Shown one piece after another: positions 43,317 to 55,585 of a DNA stretch of 64,000 nt. The position numbers were made by a program, and so were the translations under genes. Below the pieces are notes generated by a model that saw nothing but the letters and a program-made list of their open reading frames with translations, was not told the DNA's origin and did no database searches. Position 1 is the first letter of the stretch; each line of letters starts with the position of its first letter. Source of the DNA: Macrosoma leucophasiata (Eukaryota > Arthropoda > Insecta > Lepidoptera > Hedylidae); the NCBI GenBank assembly GCA_036365455.1, contig JAWQUS010000008.1, positions 15,979,501 to 16,043,500 on the forward strand, written 5' to 3'.

Positions 43317-43568
43317 CAGCACTCAACAATTAATATTGCACATCGAGCCTGCGAAAGAGACGATCGGTACGTTTCGACTTCGTAGAGCGTTATCTCTGTT
43401 GCACACTGCCTACGTAAGCACTGATAGTCCGGTATTGATCAAATCTCGATCAAAATGGTCGACAAACGTCAAATAGGTGCGGTGCGAAAGAGATAACGCT
43501 CTACAGACCCAAAATAAGCCGAAATCTGCTTCCTAGGCTCGATGTGCAATATTTATTGTTGAGCACAG
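43317..43568. mobile_element. Tc1/mariner-type MITE, 252 bp, both TIRs
   Basis: CAGCACTCAACAATTAATAT at the left, inverted at the right, TA on both flanks. Same length as 17804-18055. Confidence 0.85.
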
Positions 43569-44039
43569 TACTTAACATGCATGTGAACTGCACGCTTGTT
43601 TTCCACTTTAGTAACATTAAAAAAACGACTATAAAACATATACGCCACTAAAATAAAACCTACATATGATCGAAACAGTGGCTGTGAGAAAGCGTTCTTA
43701 CTTTTAAGACATGAAATCAAGACCAAGTAACTAAATGTTCCGTCCACTTTAGAATATTAACAGCCTCATTAATACAAGTCAAGACCGTTGCTCTTAAAAT
43801 TGATTGCGCCCCTCACGGCTACTTCACCTGAGCAAGGCTAATAAACAAATCATCCTAGGATATCATGATGATCTAATGTTTAATTAAGGGCACATTCCCA
43901 GATCTGTTACGTGCAGCATATGTACGACTTACTGGAATGCTAGCGAGGTTTGTTTATTCGTCTTTTGTTGCTTCTAGGCTCCGAGTTCGAACCTGGTGTC
44001 GGGGTTTACTAATAAGTATCGCTGAGCTACAGACTAAAT

Positions 44040-44525
44040 TCTAACTATCGCACGTTGTTAATAATAATATACTTAATTATTGTTCGGGACTGCTCTGTTC
44101 TGGATTGCTACATCTGATTTAGTAGACAGCAGTTTATTTGCATCTATGCTATGGACGTTCACACGTTGATTATCATGATAATCTGTTCTAGACTTAAGCT
44201 CTCATTTAAAAGAGCTCTTACTGAGTTTGTTGGGTAGAGGAGTTCTTCTCAGGAGTGACTGCACTTGGAACACTGCTAAGTGAATAACTTTGATTTTGAC
44301 GAATAAGTTTTTCTTTTTTTCATTTATTATAATTGAAGGAATTGAAAATATTTGTGATAATTATATTTTATCTAAGTACTTTACATTTTAATTTACTATT
44401 AATATATGTTTTTGCTTTTACTCTATGAATTGGTTATTCACTCTAGGTAATTTATGATTTCTTGCCGTTTTGAAAGTATCTGTAAAGATCTATTCGAAAT
44501 AAAAATATTTTCTTTCTTTCTTGTG
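44040..44525 (+). mobile_element. CR1-like LINE 3' end with (TTTCT)n tail
   Basis: Collinear with 55110-55560 (TAGATAGCAGTTTATTTGCA, AGAGCTCTTACTGAGTTTGT, AAGATCTATTCGAAATAAAA). Ends in TTTCTTTCTTTCTT where the other copy ends in TTCTA units. Confidence 0.8.
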
Positions 44526-44783
44526 TTGCCACCAAATGTCTTTTTTTATAATTGATTCAACTTCAGTGAGCAGATGCTAGAACTCTGGGACCTACTATGA
44601 TAAACTAGATCTATCTCTTAGACTGAATTGCAGCATTCGCAAATTATTAAATGGCGTCATAACTTTAACTGCTAACTGCTACTTATAAGCATTTACGTCT
44701 CAAAAATAACACTAATCCTTAATTTGAAACTTATACTTGTAGGTTCTGATATTTCCTGAAGAGTGAATGACCTTTCTCTTTTA

Positions 44784-45345
44784 TACAACATGTAACGGGA
44801 ATAACGCACACTCTTAAACTCCTCGATTAGAAAATCGAGTTATAATCATAATACATGAACTGAAATTACATGTATAAGTATTTAACATTTTTTATTTAAG
44901 AAACAACTTGTCCCCATTTTGTACGAACAGTATGCACACCCCATGCATACTTACCCTACATCTATCTACGACCACACCTAATACACAAACCAACTCACAT
45001 ACGCACACTGTCGCAATGTGATGTAGCGTAACCTGCGTACCTACTCCTATAAAACACTCGCTGATAATAAGATTCATTTTCACGATTTTACTGCTTAAAT
45101 TATTAGGTATTTATAATAAAATGTACGTCTCAACGAGTTCTAATAACCTTGTTGAGACTAGCATTTTATTTTGGATAGTCGTTAGTCTCATTTTCGTTTG
45201 TGTTGACTGTTCGCCAAATGGGTGACCATAATTTCCGTAATTGTAATTAATTTTGGAACAAAATATTACTTACATTAAGAATGCCTACAATCGATTCGGT
45301 TATCGATTCTGAACCAACTAGTTTCGGGTTGTACATTTAAAGAAT
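44784..45345. repeat. Interspersed repeat family F, copy 2
   Basis: Matches 25998-26470 through to AAATGGGTGACCATAATTTC and TTCGGGTTGTACATTTA, about 80-85% by eye. Confidence 0.75.
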
Positions 45346-46210
45346 GACCCCTTCTTCTACATTAAAAGCATAGCATTTAAAAGACACTAGTTAATAACTG
45401 CCGCGGATCCTTATCTATTGGTAGCGGGTTACCATTTTTCGAAAGTTTCCCAGCCATCCTCGAAACATGAGAGTGTGCCCTGTAACGACAATAGTTTCAC
45501 CACCAATGGCACAAAGCGTATCTGACCATAGTCAGTGTTTGCATGTACCTAAACACATTTTTTTCATTTATTACTCCCATTTTTGCATTTATACTACTCC
45601 CTTCCCCTTTAGCTTTAGGGGAATTCAAGTATGAGGTAATGTTGTCACGCAAAATAACACCAAGAACTGCTTTTAGGAGCGTGTTAGAAACGAATCGAAT
45701 TTTGTTTCGTATTGTGTGACGTAAACACAATAATGTGCCCGATCTAATTGTCTATACCCCGAACGGTTCATGAAAAATGAATAAAGCATAATGAAATGCG
45801 AAAACCGCAACCGCCGCATACTCGACCTAGTTACGGACTAATGGGATCGCGATACGATATTAGAGAACACCTAGGCCACCGTTATTAAAAATTATGAACC
45901 ATTTATTTTTTTTGGAGTCTATTTCGAGACGAATTGTCATAAGTTGCAAGAATGATGATGAATTTTATATTACTGCTAATAAATTCAAGGGTTCCTTCAA
46001 TCTTACTTGTAAAGGTAAGGGCGGTCATCAATTAATTCTCCTTTGCTATACACACAATATATTGGTGGTAGAGCTGCAGTGATGAAGCTCGAGACAGTAG
46101 GCAAGGCACCACAAGATTGCCTTATAAACTTGCCGCTTAGTATACGACCCTTAAATTTCTAACACTGAGGCATAAAAGCATGGGCCTCAGGAGTGACAAC
46201 GCATCTTAAT
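45346..46210. other. Intergenic DNA
   Basis: Short open frames only. Nothing supported. Confidence 0.4.
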
Positions 46211-46214
46211 TTTT

Positions 46215-46495
46215 TTTTTTATGTTAGGTGTATGAAGTGGCAGTCTAGCATACATTTTATATTGATCTGTAATAGCCTATAAACATCAACATTCAATGTA
46301 GATGCGTTGCCACGGGTTATCTCCTGAGGCCTTAGATATTATGCCTCTGAGCCGAAAATTACAGGTCTTTACATTACCACTTGACCGGAGCACGATAGTG
46401 CTAACCACTACCATTTAGCGCCAAGTAGATTAGGCAATGCGATGGTGCTCACGCCCACGAGCTCCATCACTGGAGCTCTATCATCAGAGAAATTT
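46215..46495 (+). repeat. Interspersed repeat family R2
   Basis: From TGAAGTGGCAGTCTAGCATA to GAGCTCCATCACTGGAGCTC. Carries CACTTGACCGGAGCACGATA. Confidence 0.7.
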
Positions 46496-46570
46496 ATTGA
46501 CGTACTACGACAAAACCAAAAAATTGCAATGAAAACATTTAGTATTAATGTACCCAATATAAATGCTAAT

Positions 46571-47001
46571 TGAATAAATATAACTACGTTAAGAAAAACC
46601 GACTTCAAAACTGAAAAGTAAAAAATACGAGTAATAAAGATTTAATTGTAATTATGTACTACCTATTATTTATATGTGCTATTTGCTAATAGGTTTGAAG
46701 TCGGTGCCAAGCCTTAAACAAATAATTATATTTTAGTCACTTAAATATAAAAGGAGCAAATTAATACACTGAACAAAACGTAACCGGCGAATCGTGGGTG
46801 TTTGCATGTATGCTTGAATTCATGCATTTACCTCTGCCTACCCCTTCGGGGATTACAGGCGTGAAGTTTGACACCGACTTCAAACCTATTAGTAAATAGC
46901 ACATATAAATAGTAGGTAGTATATAATTACAATTAAATCTTTATTATTTTTTACTTTTCAGTTTTGAAGTCGGCTTTTCTTAACGTAGTTATATTTATTT
47001 A
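46571..47001. repeat. Long fold-back (about 135-bp arms, about 95% identical)
   Basis: 46571-46706 and 46872-47001 are inverted copies. They begin AATAAATATAACTACGTTAA and include ACCGACTTCAAAACTGAAAA and ATAGGTTTGAAGTCGGTG. One 8-base gap and a few substitutions separate the arms. The 165-base spacer contains the 3' part of a SINE A (46775-46868). Confidence 0.85.
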
Positions 47002-47870
47002 ATACTTTTTAGTTTATTGCTGTATTGTCAATTAGATTAATGTTCACATCTGTTAAATATGTAAAATCTGAATCTTTTAGCTTCGTGACAATTTGATACC
47101 TAATTTAAATTGTGTAGGTGTGTCGATACAAAATTATTACACGACTATACGAAATGAAAAAAAAATATCCACGAAGGAGTTAATATGCTGTGTTGTGTCG
47201 TTGATGAGTAAATATGTCATTGTCACTTGTTGTCATCTTGTTGTCATGCGCATTCGGACTATATGTCAGTGAATTCAACACACTGTATGACAACTCGCCG
47301 TCTATACTTATTCCTTTAGTCTGAGGTGAAAGTAAGTAAAAAAATGCTCATAAAATAAAAACTAATGGGCCTATCTGAATCAAATTTTTATGGGACTAAT
47401 TCGAAACTATTCCGCATCAAACAAAAGAAGAATTACGTAAATCGGTCTAGAAATCTCGGCGAAATTCACGTACATATATAAAAAAATATATTTATATATA
47501 TACCGGCCGAATTGAGAACCTTCTCGTTTTTTGAACTCGGTTAAAAATAAAAGGCCACAGAAGATAGTTATATGATTTGCTAAATCATGTTGGAAGATCT
47601 ATTGCTATGTAATTTGTCTTTGGCCGAATAATCATGTTCAATATTATACGACGTCCGCCGCATTCTCTAATAAGATCTCGGTCAGAGGGTGTTGAGGGTC
47701 GAGGAACATGATTACAGAGCAATATCGTTTGTGATATTAGAAATAGGAAACGATTCAAACGAAATTAAAATATTTTAGTGCTTTTACTGCCTCTGCGGCT
47801 TAATGTAGAATGAGGACGTAAAATAAGTAACGAGCTGGATGCTCGTGCTACAAAACTGTACTGCACTCAC
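47002..47870. other. Intergenic DNA with a dispersed-repeat end
   Basis: 47340-47530 holds ACCGGCCGAATTGAGAACCT with TTTTTTGAACTCGGTTAAAA, a repeat end common in insects. Otherwise nothing supported. Confidence 0.4.
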
Positions 47871-47879
47871 ACACACACT

Positions 47880-48200
47880 TTTTACCGGTGGTAGAGTTCC
47901 AGTGCAGGAGCTTGAGGGCGTAGACACCACCGCATTTCCTAATATATCTGCCCCCAAATGTATGTATGTATGTATCTTCACGCCAGGTCCCTAACGGGGT
48001 AGGCAGAGAGTGTAGAGCGCCAGACATCCCGGTTCTGACAAACCTCTCGTGCCTCGACTACCTTCATCATTCTCTTCATACATGCACGCCGATTCCTAAG
48101 ACTTTTGACCCCACCATCAGACAGAACTCGACCTATTTGGTCATGGTAGGTCAGCCTTGGTCTTCCTGGGCCTCTGCAACCATCCACATTCGCATTGAAA
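47880..48200 (-). pseudogene. R2 3' end followed by RTE family A 3' end (both minus)
   Basis: 47880-47958 is the R2 end. 47960-48200 encodes on the minus strand DGCRGPGRPRLTYHDQIGRV through PVRDLA, nearly identical to 4857-5064. Confidence 0.8.
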
Positions 48201-48884
48201 TGCTAGTGTGAAAAGTAAATGACATATACATATATCAGGGGCGTACATTTTTATTGAGGTCAGTGCAAGAAAATTCAATGTTGAGAAAAAACAAGACTTA
48301 CATAATAAAAAAAAAAAGGAATCAAGATAATAAATTATTAAATTGATCAAAACAAATTAAAATGATAAAAAAATATTCCCTATTAGTGGCGGAGTTTCAT
48401 CTTACTGGTAAAACTATTTGTTTACACTCTTGCGCCCCTCTGTCAATGTCATCCACGTGCCAAAATATCCATGTCAATCGCATCATACGTTTATCATACA
48501 GCGTTAATTGGTGACAAGCCGACTGGTATTCCGACATAGGGTTGGCATAAATACAAAATTCGTGATAAAATATATACATAAGACCAAATTTGTTTGCCAT
48601 ATAAGCGTAAAAGACTGTTATATCGTTTTTAATAGTAAAGTTATTTTGTAAGTGTTCTGGTAGTAGTAGTACGAAGATTTTGAATTTTTGAATTTAAAAT
48701 CGGACCGCTCAATATAATATAGACCGCCACGCCACTAAATAATGTAAATAAAACCTATGCATGTTTATTAAAGTCGAATAACTGACATTGCCTTTATATT
48801 CATTATTTCCTTTATGCTTTAATTGTGCTAAATATAAATTAATTTTCTTGCCTTTTTACTTGTGTTTGTTTCCTACTTGAATTT

Positions 48885-49045
48885 TTATATTACGAAAGTG
48901 GCAAATAAGCATTCAGTTCACATGGATGTTATGTTATGACTGCAGCCTAGACACATTACACAAAAACCAGAGGTCAAAATGCAGATGCGTTGCCACCTCT
49001 TAGACTTTAGGTGGCCATAATATACCATCTAAACGGAACAGGATA
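48885..49045 (+). repeat. Family R2, 5' part
   Basis: GAAAGTGGCAAATAAGCATT, CAGTTCACATGGATGTTATG and TTGCCACCTCTTAGACTTTA. Confidence 0.6.
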
Positions 49046-49219
49046 GTGCGAAACCACAGAATAGATAAATTCCGTGTGCGCAACACTACCATCACCGAAA
49101 GATACTATATTAATGGAACAAAGGTATCTTGTGATGTGCATTTAGGATTGTGAAATTGTTCAAAAATTTAAGTGTCATGTTTTTTTTCTATATTATTGTG
49201 TAACGCCGCCATCTTGACA

Positions 49220-49440
49220 TACATAAAATAAAAATAAATAAAATACGCTTACACTCACAGCTCCACATTAGGTATTATATAAACCTGTGTCGTGGATGCC
49301 GTTGTACACATACAACGCATACATAAATACCCAGTCCCGAAACAAATATCTTTCTGTAGGTCATACAAATAATTGTCTCGGTGCGGGGATCGAACCCACT
49401 TACGACCCGGTTAGTCCAGCGGTGTAAGACGAAACCGGGT
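49220..49440 (-). mobile_element. tRNA-derived SINE, family B (minus)
   Basis: Contains ATACGCTTACACTCACAGCT, GTTGTACACATACAACG, GTGCGGGGATCGAACC and the head ACGACCCGGTTAGTCCAGCG. Confidence 0.8.
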
Positions 49441-49730
49441 CGTCAATATATGTCAGTTCAATTTAAAAACGCAACCGGTTTTTTGTTCCCGGTGGCTTAT
49501 CTGTTGCTAGCCTTCTGATTCTGTTTATTCTGTGTGCTTTACCATGAAAATCAGCAAATTCATGAATGCGGAGACAACCCGTTGAGCGAGCACATTGGCC
49601 GGACGACCGCGTCCGCACCGCAGTCATCGGTCCTGACTTCCTCTGTTTATCACGTTGACGTGTGCTATTCATTCCGCAGTTTAGTTCGACAGCTATTCCA
49701 CAATGCATGACGAAACTGGAATGGTATACT
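49441..49730. other. Locally GC-elevated unique stretch
   Basis: Higher GC than its surroundings, with CATTGGCCGGACGACCGCGT and CCGCACCGCAGTCATCGGTC. An 81-codon minus frame is Arg-rich and unrecognised. Could be an exon or repeat remnant. Confidence 0.25.
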
Positions 49731-49931
49731 ATATTATGACACCTATCAGCAGTAAATACAGTAATTTGAATGTAGTGGCACAGAAGTATGAAAATATTAT
49801 TAGGTATTTAGACTATTTACATTTTAATGGTGGCAAACATTAAACCTTAAACATGATTTAGAACGTAGTCCCATATTTCATATTTATGATTTGTAAATTA
49901 AGTTGTTGTTTGTTTAGGTTCACGTAGAATA

Positions 49932-49967
49932 TTCTCTATATATCTATATCAATAGATATATAGAGAA
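49932..49967. repeat. Perfect 16-bp-arm hairpin
   Basis: TTCTCTATATATCTAT and its complement around ATCA. Confidence 0.85.
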
Positions 49968-50292
49968 ACTCTGTAAATAAATAAAAAAAAATAAAAAAAT
50001 AAACTCTCTAATATAGAAACTGCAAGGTATCTATACCATTCAGTTCCTGTATTGTAGGTACTCGGGTGAAGTCTGGGCGGGCTGTAAGTAATAAAAAATA
50101 CACTCACAACCCCTTAGTAGTATAGGCACAGTATAAGTACATACAGTAGTTTATCGCCTTTGAAGTTTTGCAATATAAAAAACCTTTACCCATAAAAACG
50201 CAAATTCATTAAGGTTTTCACGTTTTTTGTTTTTATTTACGTTGTTTGTAACGCGTCAGTTTACGTTGAACATATATAAAATCCTAAAAACA

Positions 50293-50452
50293 TGACGCCT
50301 GTAATCCCCTAAGGGGTACGGAGAGGTAAATCGGATTCATGCATACATCCTCGATTCGCCGGTCACGTTTTGGCCCATGTAACACGCGGCGAGCCTGTTG
50401 ACATCTCCGGGCACTTTACCAAACTTTGAGGTACTGGGAAGTAGAAAAATCT
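50293..50452 (-). mobile_element. SINE family A, 5'-truncated (minus)
   Basis: Begins on the plus strand GACGCCTGTAATCCCCTAAG and continues GCCCATGTAACACGCGGCGA. Lacks the tRNA-like head. Confidence 0.75.
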
Positions 50453-51020
50453 ATCAAACTATAAATATCTCAACCTGTCAACCATTTACCAGTCTATCAT
50501 CAATCTACTAGTATTCCAGTTGGGCGGTCTATCAGTACGCCATAATTCTAACAATTATAATGTACCGATCCTAATATTCATCCATACTTTTTTAACTCCG
50601 CCCAATATAATCCGAATATCAAATACATACAAACAAAAAAATATTTAGAGTTTTCTTTAAAGATGTTTTCGTTTTGTGAAGTAAATATGTACATAAAGTG
50701 TAAAATATTAACAGACATTATTAATAAATTAAAAATAGAAAAAAAATATTAACAGTAAAGTTGACATCAAATTTTTCAATATCATCTGTCCAAAAACTTA
50801 GTAAAAGAAATTTTAAATCTCGCACCCCTTAACGCTATGTCCCAGGTAGATGACAATTTTTGTATGGGCTACTTGTTACCGCCCCCTCCGTCCCTCGCGT
50901 TGTATGCCCCGCACGATTGCTCTGACAATACACGTTCGTTGGATGACTGTAGGTAATTAACACGTTCGTTTTCTTTAGACTGTGGTATAGGTGTGGAAAT
51001 CCAACCTGTGTCATGGGTAT
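50453..51020. other. AT-rich intergenic DNA
   Basis: Nothing supported. Confidence 0.4.
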
Positions 51021-51024
51021 TGTT

Positions 51025-51110
51025 CACACACATCATCATCATCATCATTCTGCCCAAAAGTGTCCAGTGATGGACAAAAGCCTCCAGGGTTGCGACCGCC
51101 TATCGAAATT
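51025..51110 (-). mobile_element. RTE-like LINE 3' end with (GAT)n tail (minus)
   Basis: The minus strand reads GGAGGCTTTTGTCCATCACT, GGACACTTTTGGGCAGAATG, then ATGATGATGATGATG. Confidence 0.65.
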
Positions 51111-51274
51111 TGCTGTCGTCATTGTCATAGCTGTCAATTTTTCATGTCAATTTTTACTATAGCTAAATAAAATAATTCTAAATAAAATAATGCTAAATGT
51201 GTGCGTGAAGTTGTTTATGTATTTTGTCAAAGTCAAGGTGTGAGTTTCGTAGTAATAGACGATTTTTGTTGTGT

Positions 51275-51410
51275 GTGTGCGTGCCACACGCATTTCCCCC
51301 CGCAAAAAATGACAGACTGTTTCGCATCGGTAATAAACATAGCGTTTACTAGCGTGCGCTACTCCCCTCCGGTCCGCCGCGGCGGCCGGTGGCCCGCGTT
51401 GCTCTATGAC
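51275..51410 (-). repeat. Fragment of the 19895-20411 MITE family
   Basis: The reverse complement carries ATAGAGCAACGCGGGCCACC, GGCGGACCGGAGGGGAGTAG and ACAGTCTGTCATTTTTTGCG. Confidence 0.65.
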
Positions 51411-51940
51411 TGCAGATATTTAATAGCCCTGTTATATATCTCGACTATGAGCTCATTAATTAAGAACGATACTGACTCGCTTCATTATCTTCAGTAGCAA
51501 TCTGAAATTTACTAATGATAAAGCTCCAGTGACGACGGTCGTAAATTACCTAATCAATTTGTCGCTAAATGGTAGTTGATACGTACATGTTTAAAAGTGA
51601 TGAATGTGCACTATAAGCTTGTTTACCACCGCATGACGTTTAAAAAATCAAGTTTTGCGCAAGTAAGTAAGGAGTGTGGCTAGCATAAAAGCGACTCGCA
51701 CTTGGTAGATTTTCAACAGACCGTGCGTAACAATGAAAGCAAACTTCCTTGTAGTAGGGGAGCTCAGGATGCTATTTTGTATTTACTCGAGCGCGTCAGA
51801 TTAAGGTATGGGAGATGCCTACCTTGTTGGTTGTTGGTTACCTCTACTAAATCTAAAGTTTGTATATAGAACCACGCCCGAATCTTACTCATCTTCCGAA
51901 TCGACTGAATTTTGGATAGGAGCATTGTTTATATTTAACA
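51411..51940. other. Intergenic DNA
   Basis: A small R2 3' fragment near 51520-51585 (minus). Nothing else supported. Confidence 0.4.
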
Positions 51941-51955
51941 TCTTTTTGACAAATG

Positions 51956-52268
51956 CAACTGCCTCAGGGGCGTAGTGGTAGCAGGCCACTGCTATTACGC
52001 TGGAGGTCCTGGGTTCGATTCCCGGGTCGGGGACTATCAGAGATAACGGTTTAAAATCCTTTATCTCTGGTTCTATTGGGATTTTTACATTTTCTGGAAG
52101 TTTCCCAGTACCTCGGAGTTTGGTAATGTGCCCGGCGATGGCAACAGGTTCGCCACCTGTTACATGGGCCAATAACGTAACCTGTGAGTCGTGGGTGTTT
52201 GCATGTATGCTTGAATGCATGCATTTACCTCTGCCTACCCCTTTGGGGATTACAGGCGTGAAGTTACG
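51956..52268 (+). mobile_element. tRNA-derived SINE family A, full length with 13-bp TSD
   Basis: A 313-base body from CAACTGCCTCAGGGGCGTAG to GGCGTGAAGTTACG, flanked by perfect direct repeats TTTTTGACAAATG at 51943-51955 and 52269-52281. The intact TSD gives true ends for the family and implies a recent insertion by a LINE-type machinery. Confidence 0.9.
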
Positions 52269-52281
52269 TTTTTGACAAATG

Positions 52282-53250
52282 ATGTTGATGCCGCGCTCTT
52301 TTTAAAAACATCTGATTCTTTTCTTTCAAAAATGAAGGTGAAAAATTACTCAAGAATGTCAGATACTCAGAGAAAATGTAAAGTGAACCCAATTAAAGCT
52401 CCCATCCAAAATTCTGACGGTTCGGCCCTTTATGGGAATTTTAGATTCGGTGGAGGTACTGAACAGGGTGCAAGGTATCTCCTATTACTTAGTCTGACGC
52501 GATAGAGTAAATTCAAAATTAAGAAGCTGGATCTGCCCGCACGGCAGTCTATTCGTCCGTTTGTTCAGGTTTATATACCTTGTTGCATTTCTAGCACTTA
52601 TTCAGTCTGTAAATTCCACATATTATTATGGTTTATAGAGAACACCTTAATAAATCACAGCAACTGTTTGTAGAGAAAACTGGTCTTCATTCGAGAGCGA
52701 TGAATGTTGGTACCTAGGTCTTTTTCCATTAAACATACCATAAAACAAAATTTGGTAGGATATTGTTGACCTCGCTTTTACATTGCAATCGAGAAATAAA
52801 TTCGCTCTCAATAGGAACTCGGGTCAAGGTTCTATAAATTGGGTTATTGAAAGTTAGGCGCAGCTGTAAAGAGCCATTAGACAGGGCGTCCTCAGTACTA
52901 GAGTCACTTTACGATATCGGTACGGGAATTAAACCAATAAAAAGTAACTACCCAGTCGCATTAGTTTATTGCTTCTTACTTATATATCTATCCAACATAG
53001 TGTAACGTCTAATGAAACCACCGTGAAGCGTTCGTGACCAATATCACGTGATTTCAGAAGAGCTGTTTGTTTGTTTCGATAAGCGAATTGTCTTTCTAAT
53101 AAGTTTGAAAACTCCACTGTACACAACATGACGGATTTCACGCAGGCCATATATTTAACAAGAAATAATCAATAAATAGAAGCCATTAATTCGAAACTTT
53201 TGTAATTTATAAAATATTCTGAAAATGTCGTGTCATCCTTGATAATTACT
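52282..53250. other. Unique-looking stretch flanking the SINE, unassigned
   Basis: 52282-52440 is open on the plus strand (FLKTSDSFLSKMKVKNYSRM ... KAPIQNSDG), faintly like a BESS-type domain tail of MADF proteins. I cannot support a gene. The remainder is featureless. Confidence 0.25.
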
Positions 53251-53254
53251 CTCG

Positions 53255-53680
53255 TTGTGTGCCCTGAAGAGGCGTGACATGTCGAAATTTACTTTTAATG
53301 GAGGGAAAATGTGTTGTAATGCTCGAGTTCAAAAGCCCTGGCCGATAATTCCATACATACAGATCCATGTTCAGATCGCTGATATTGTGATCACCAATAG
53401 TGACATTTACAACAAAAACTGTTGCAGATTTACGACAACATCACTGATATGAGTGGCAAATGCAGGGGCGTTAACAAGCACGTATCATGGCAATAATGCC
53501 CTGTTGTTGCTGCTACAGAGGCGTAATACCTTAGCCTTAGGAACGTCAAGATTGAATTCAAAGTGGAATGAAAGTGAAGGAAAATGTCGAGAACCTTCGA
53601 GGGTTGCAGAGAACATGAAAATGTGCCAAGATGTCAACGACAAAATGGCGCAGCGTAGTGTAGGCAGAAGCAGAGCGTAA
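53255..53680 (+). pseudogene. Possible Helitron Rep/helicase N-terminal relic
   Basis: Two same-frame open stretches separated by one stop. KFTFNGGKMCCNARVQKP and NKNCCRFTTTSL recall the GxxCC...(N/Y)N..F..TS blocks near the N-terminus of insect Helitron proteins. The following 75 codons do not match anything I know. Weak call. Confidence 0.2.
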
Positions 53681-54129
53681 TTGTGTGGATAGTATAGAAC
53701 AAGAGCCGGCATGTTTTTCGTCTGATAAGTTTTTATTTAAATAACAACAAATGCAGGCGGCATTACCTGGATAGGTTAAGCAGAAGTTTTTGAATTCTGT
53801 AAGTTATGTAAGGTCAGCGAGCCTATTGCAATTCACTGACATCAATCAACGCCGAAGATATAAAAGGAAGCATTTTTTTTTCTTTTTTTTCATTACCGGT
53901 CTAGGTTTACCGGTTTTAGGTCATTCAAAACACTGCCTCTTAAAATACAGGCTATCCTAGTTTAAGTGGCAGAGTTATTATTATGATACAGATTTTTGCA
54001 ACGAATTAAGCAATTTCGTTTTGTTACAATAACAATTTATTGTATTTATTGTATAAATTGTACTTTGTGATTATTGAAAATCTGTAAGTTTCTCGTTAAA
54101 TAAAATTTTATTATTATTATATAAATATT

Positions 54130-55585
54130 ATACATAACCGCTGATCCGGGTACCGAACCCACTAACGTAAAACAGGTTGAAACCAATGTTAAGATAAATG
54201 AGGAAGTATTGGAGATCGTAGAGTCCACGGTATTTCTGGGCATTACCGTGGATGCTAAATTGCAATGGGGTCCCCATATTGCCAAATTAGCTAATAGACT
54301 TAGCTCGGCAGCATTTGCTGTGAAAAAGATTAGACTATTAACAGACGTCGAGACGGCTCGCCTTGTTTATTTTAGTTATTTTCACAGTATAATGTCCTAT
54401 GGCATTTTGCTATGGGGAAATTCCGCCGACGTCAACACTATTTTTGTACTGCAAAAGAGAGCTGTCCGGGCTATCTACGGGTTGAGTCCGAGGGTATCTC
54501 TTAGAGATAAATTTAAAGAAATAAATATTCTGACTGTAGCTTCGCAATACATTTATGAAAATGTATTATATGTCCGTAAAAACATTAATGAGTTTCCTAC
54601 AATAGGTAACAATCACAGTATAAATACTAGAAACAAATACAAGTTGTCCATGCATGCAACGCGGCTGAATAGGGTCAGTAATCCTTTTAGAGGTCAATGT
54701 ATACGGTTCTTTAATCAAATCCCCAAAAACGTTCAAAGTCTATCGATCAATAAATTTAAGAAAGTAATGAAAGAACGTTTATATAAATGTAATTACTATA
54801 AGACCAGTGATTATCTTAATGATAATACGTCTTGGGATTATAGCGATCGCTGCCAGGCTATTTCATGATCATTTGATTTCGTGTATTCAGTAATTAGTAT
54901 CTACTATTGTTAAGGGTTGAATAATGTGAATACCCTGGCTGAAAATGAATTCCATCTTTTATTTTGCCGTATGCATATCCGGAACAGTTATGCACGCTTA
55001 AATGTCTTTGCCTTTGGCGGCGTCGTGTGGCGGGTTGCTCACTTCCCTCTAAAATGGTCGAGGAGGGCAATGGCTGTCACATGCGTCATACTCGTGAACG
55101 GGTGCTGTTGGTGGGGACTGGTCTGTTCTGGTTTGCAGGGGCTACATCACATTTAGTAGATAGCAGTTTATTTGCATCTATGCTATGGACGTTGACATTA
55201 TTTGATTTTTCACGATAATCTGTGCTAGATTTAAGCTTTCATTTAAAAGAGCTCTTACTGAGTTTGTTGGGTAGCGGAGTTCTTCTCAGTAGTGACTGCA
55301 CTTGGAACTCTGCTAAGTGAATAACATTGATCTTGACGAATAAGTTTTTCTTTTTCTTCATTTATTATCATTGAAGGAATTGAAAAATTTTATGATTATT
55401 ATGTTTTAACCAAATAGTTTAAATTTTAATTTTTAATTTACTATTAATATATGATTTTTCTTTACTATATGTAATGGTTATTCGCTCTAGGTAGTTTATG
55501 ATTTATTGACGTTTTGAAAGTATCTGTAAAGATCTATTCGAAATAAAAATATGTTCTATTCTATTCTATTCTATTCTATTCTACT
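54130..55585 (+). mobile_element. CR1-like LINE, 5'-truncated, (TTCTA)n tail
   Basis: An open 219-codon RT C-terminus (54209-54868), about 690 bp of 3' UTR, and a pentanucleotide tail ATTCTATTCTATTCTATTCT at 55552-55581. The 3' UTR is shared with 44040-44525. Confidence 0.85.
54209..54868 (+). pseudogene. CR1-like LINE ORF2 C-terminus (219 codons)
   Basis: Starts VFLGITVDAKLQWGPHIAKL and continues VYFSYFHSIMSYGILLWGNS and LQKRAVRAIYGL. It is collinear with the C-terminal quarter of the intact ORF2 at 27497-30463, but too different to be the same subfamily. Lacks endonuclease and RT core. Confidence 0.85.

Noticed and set aside
51885..52220. 111-codon minus-strand frame
   Set aside because: Most of it is the antisense of a SINE; only the last 20 codons lie outside.
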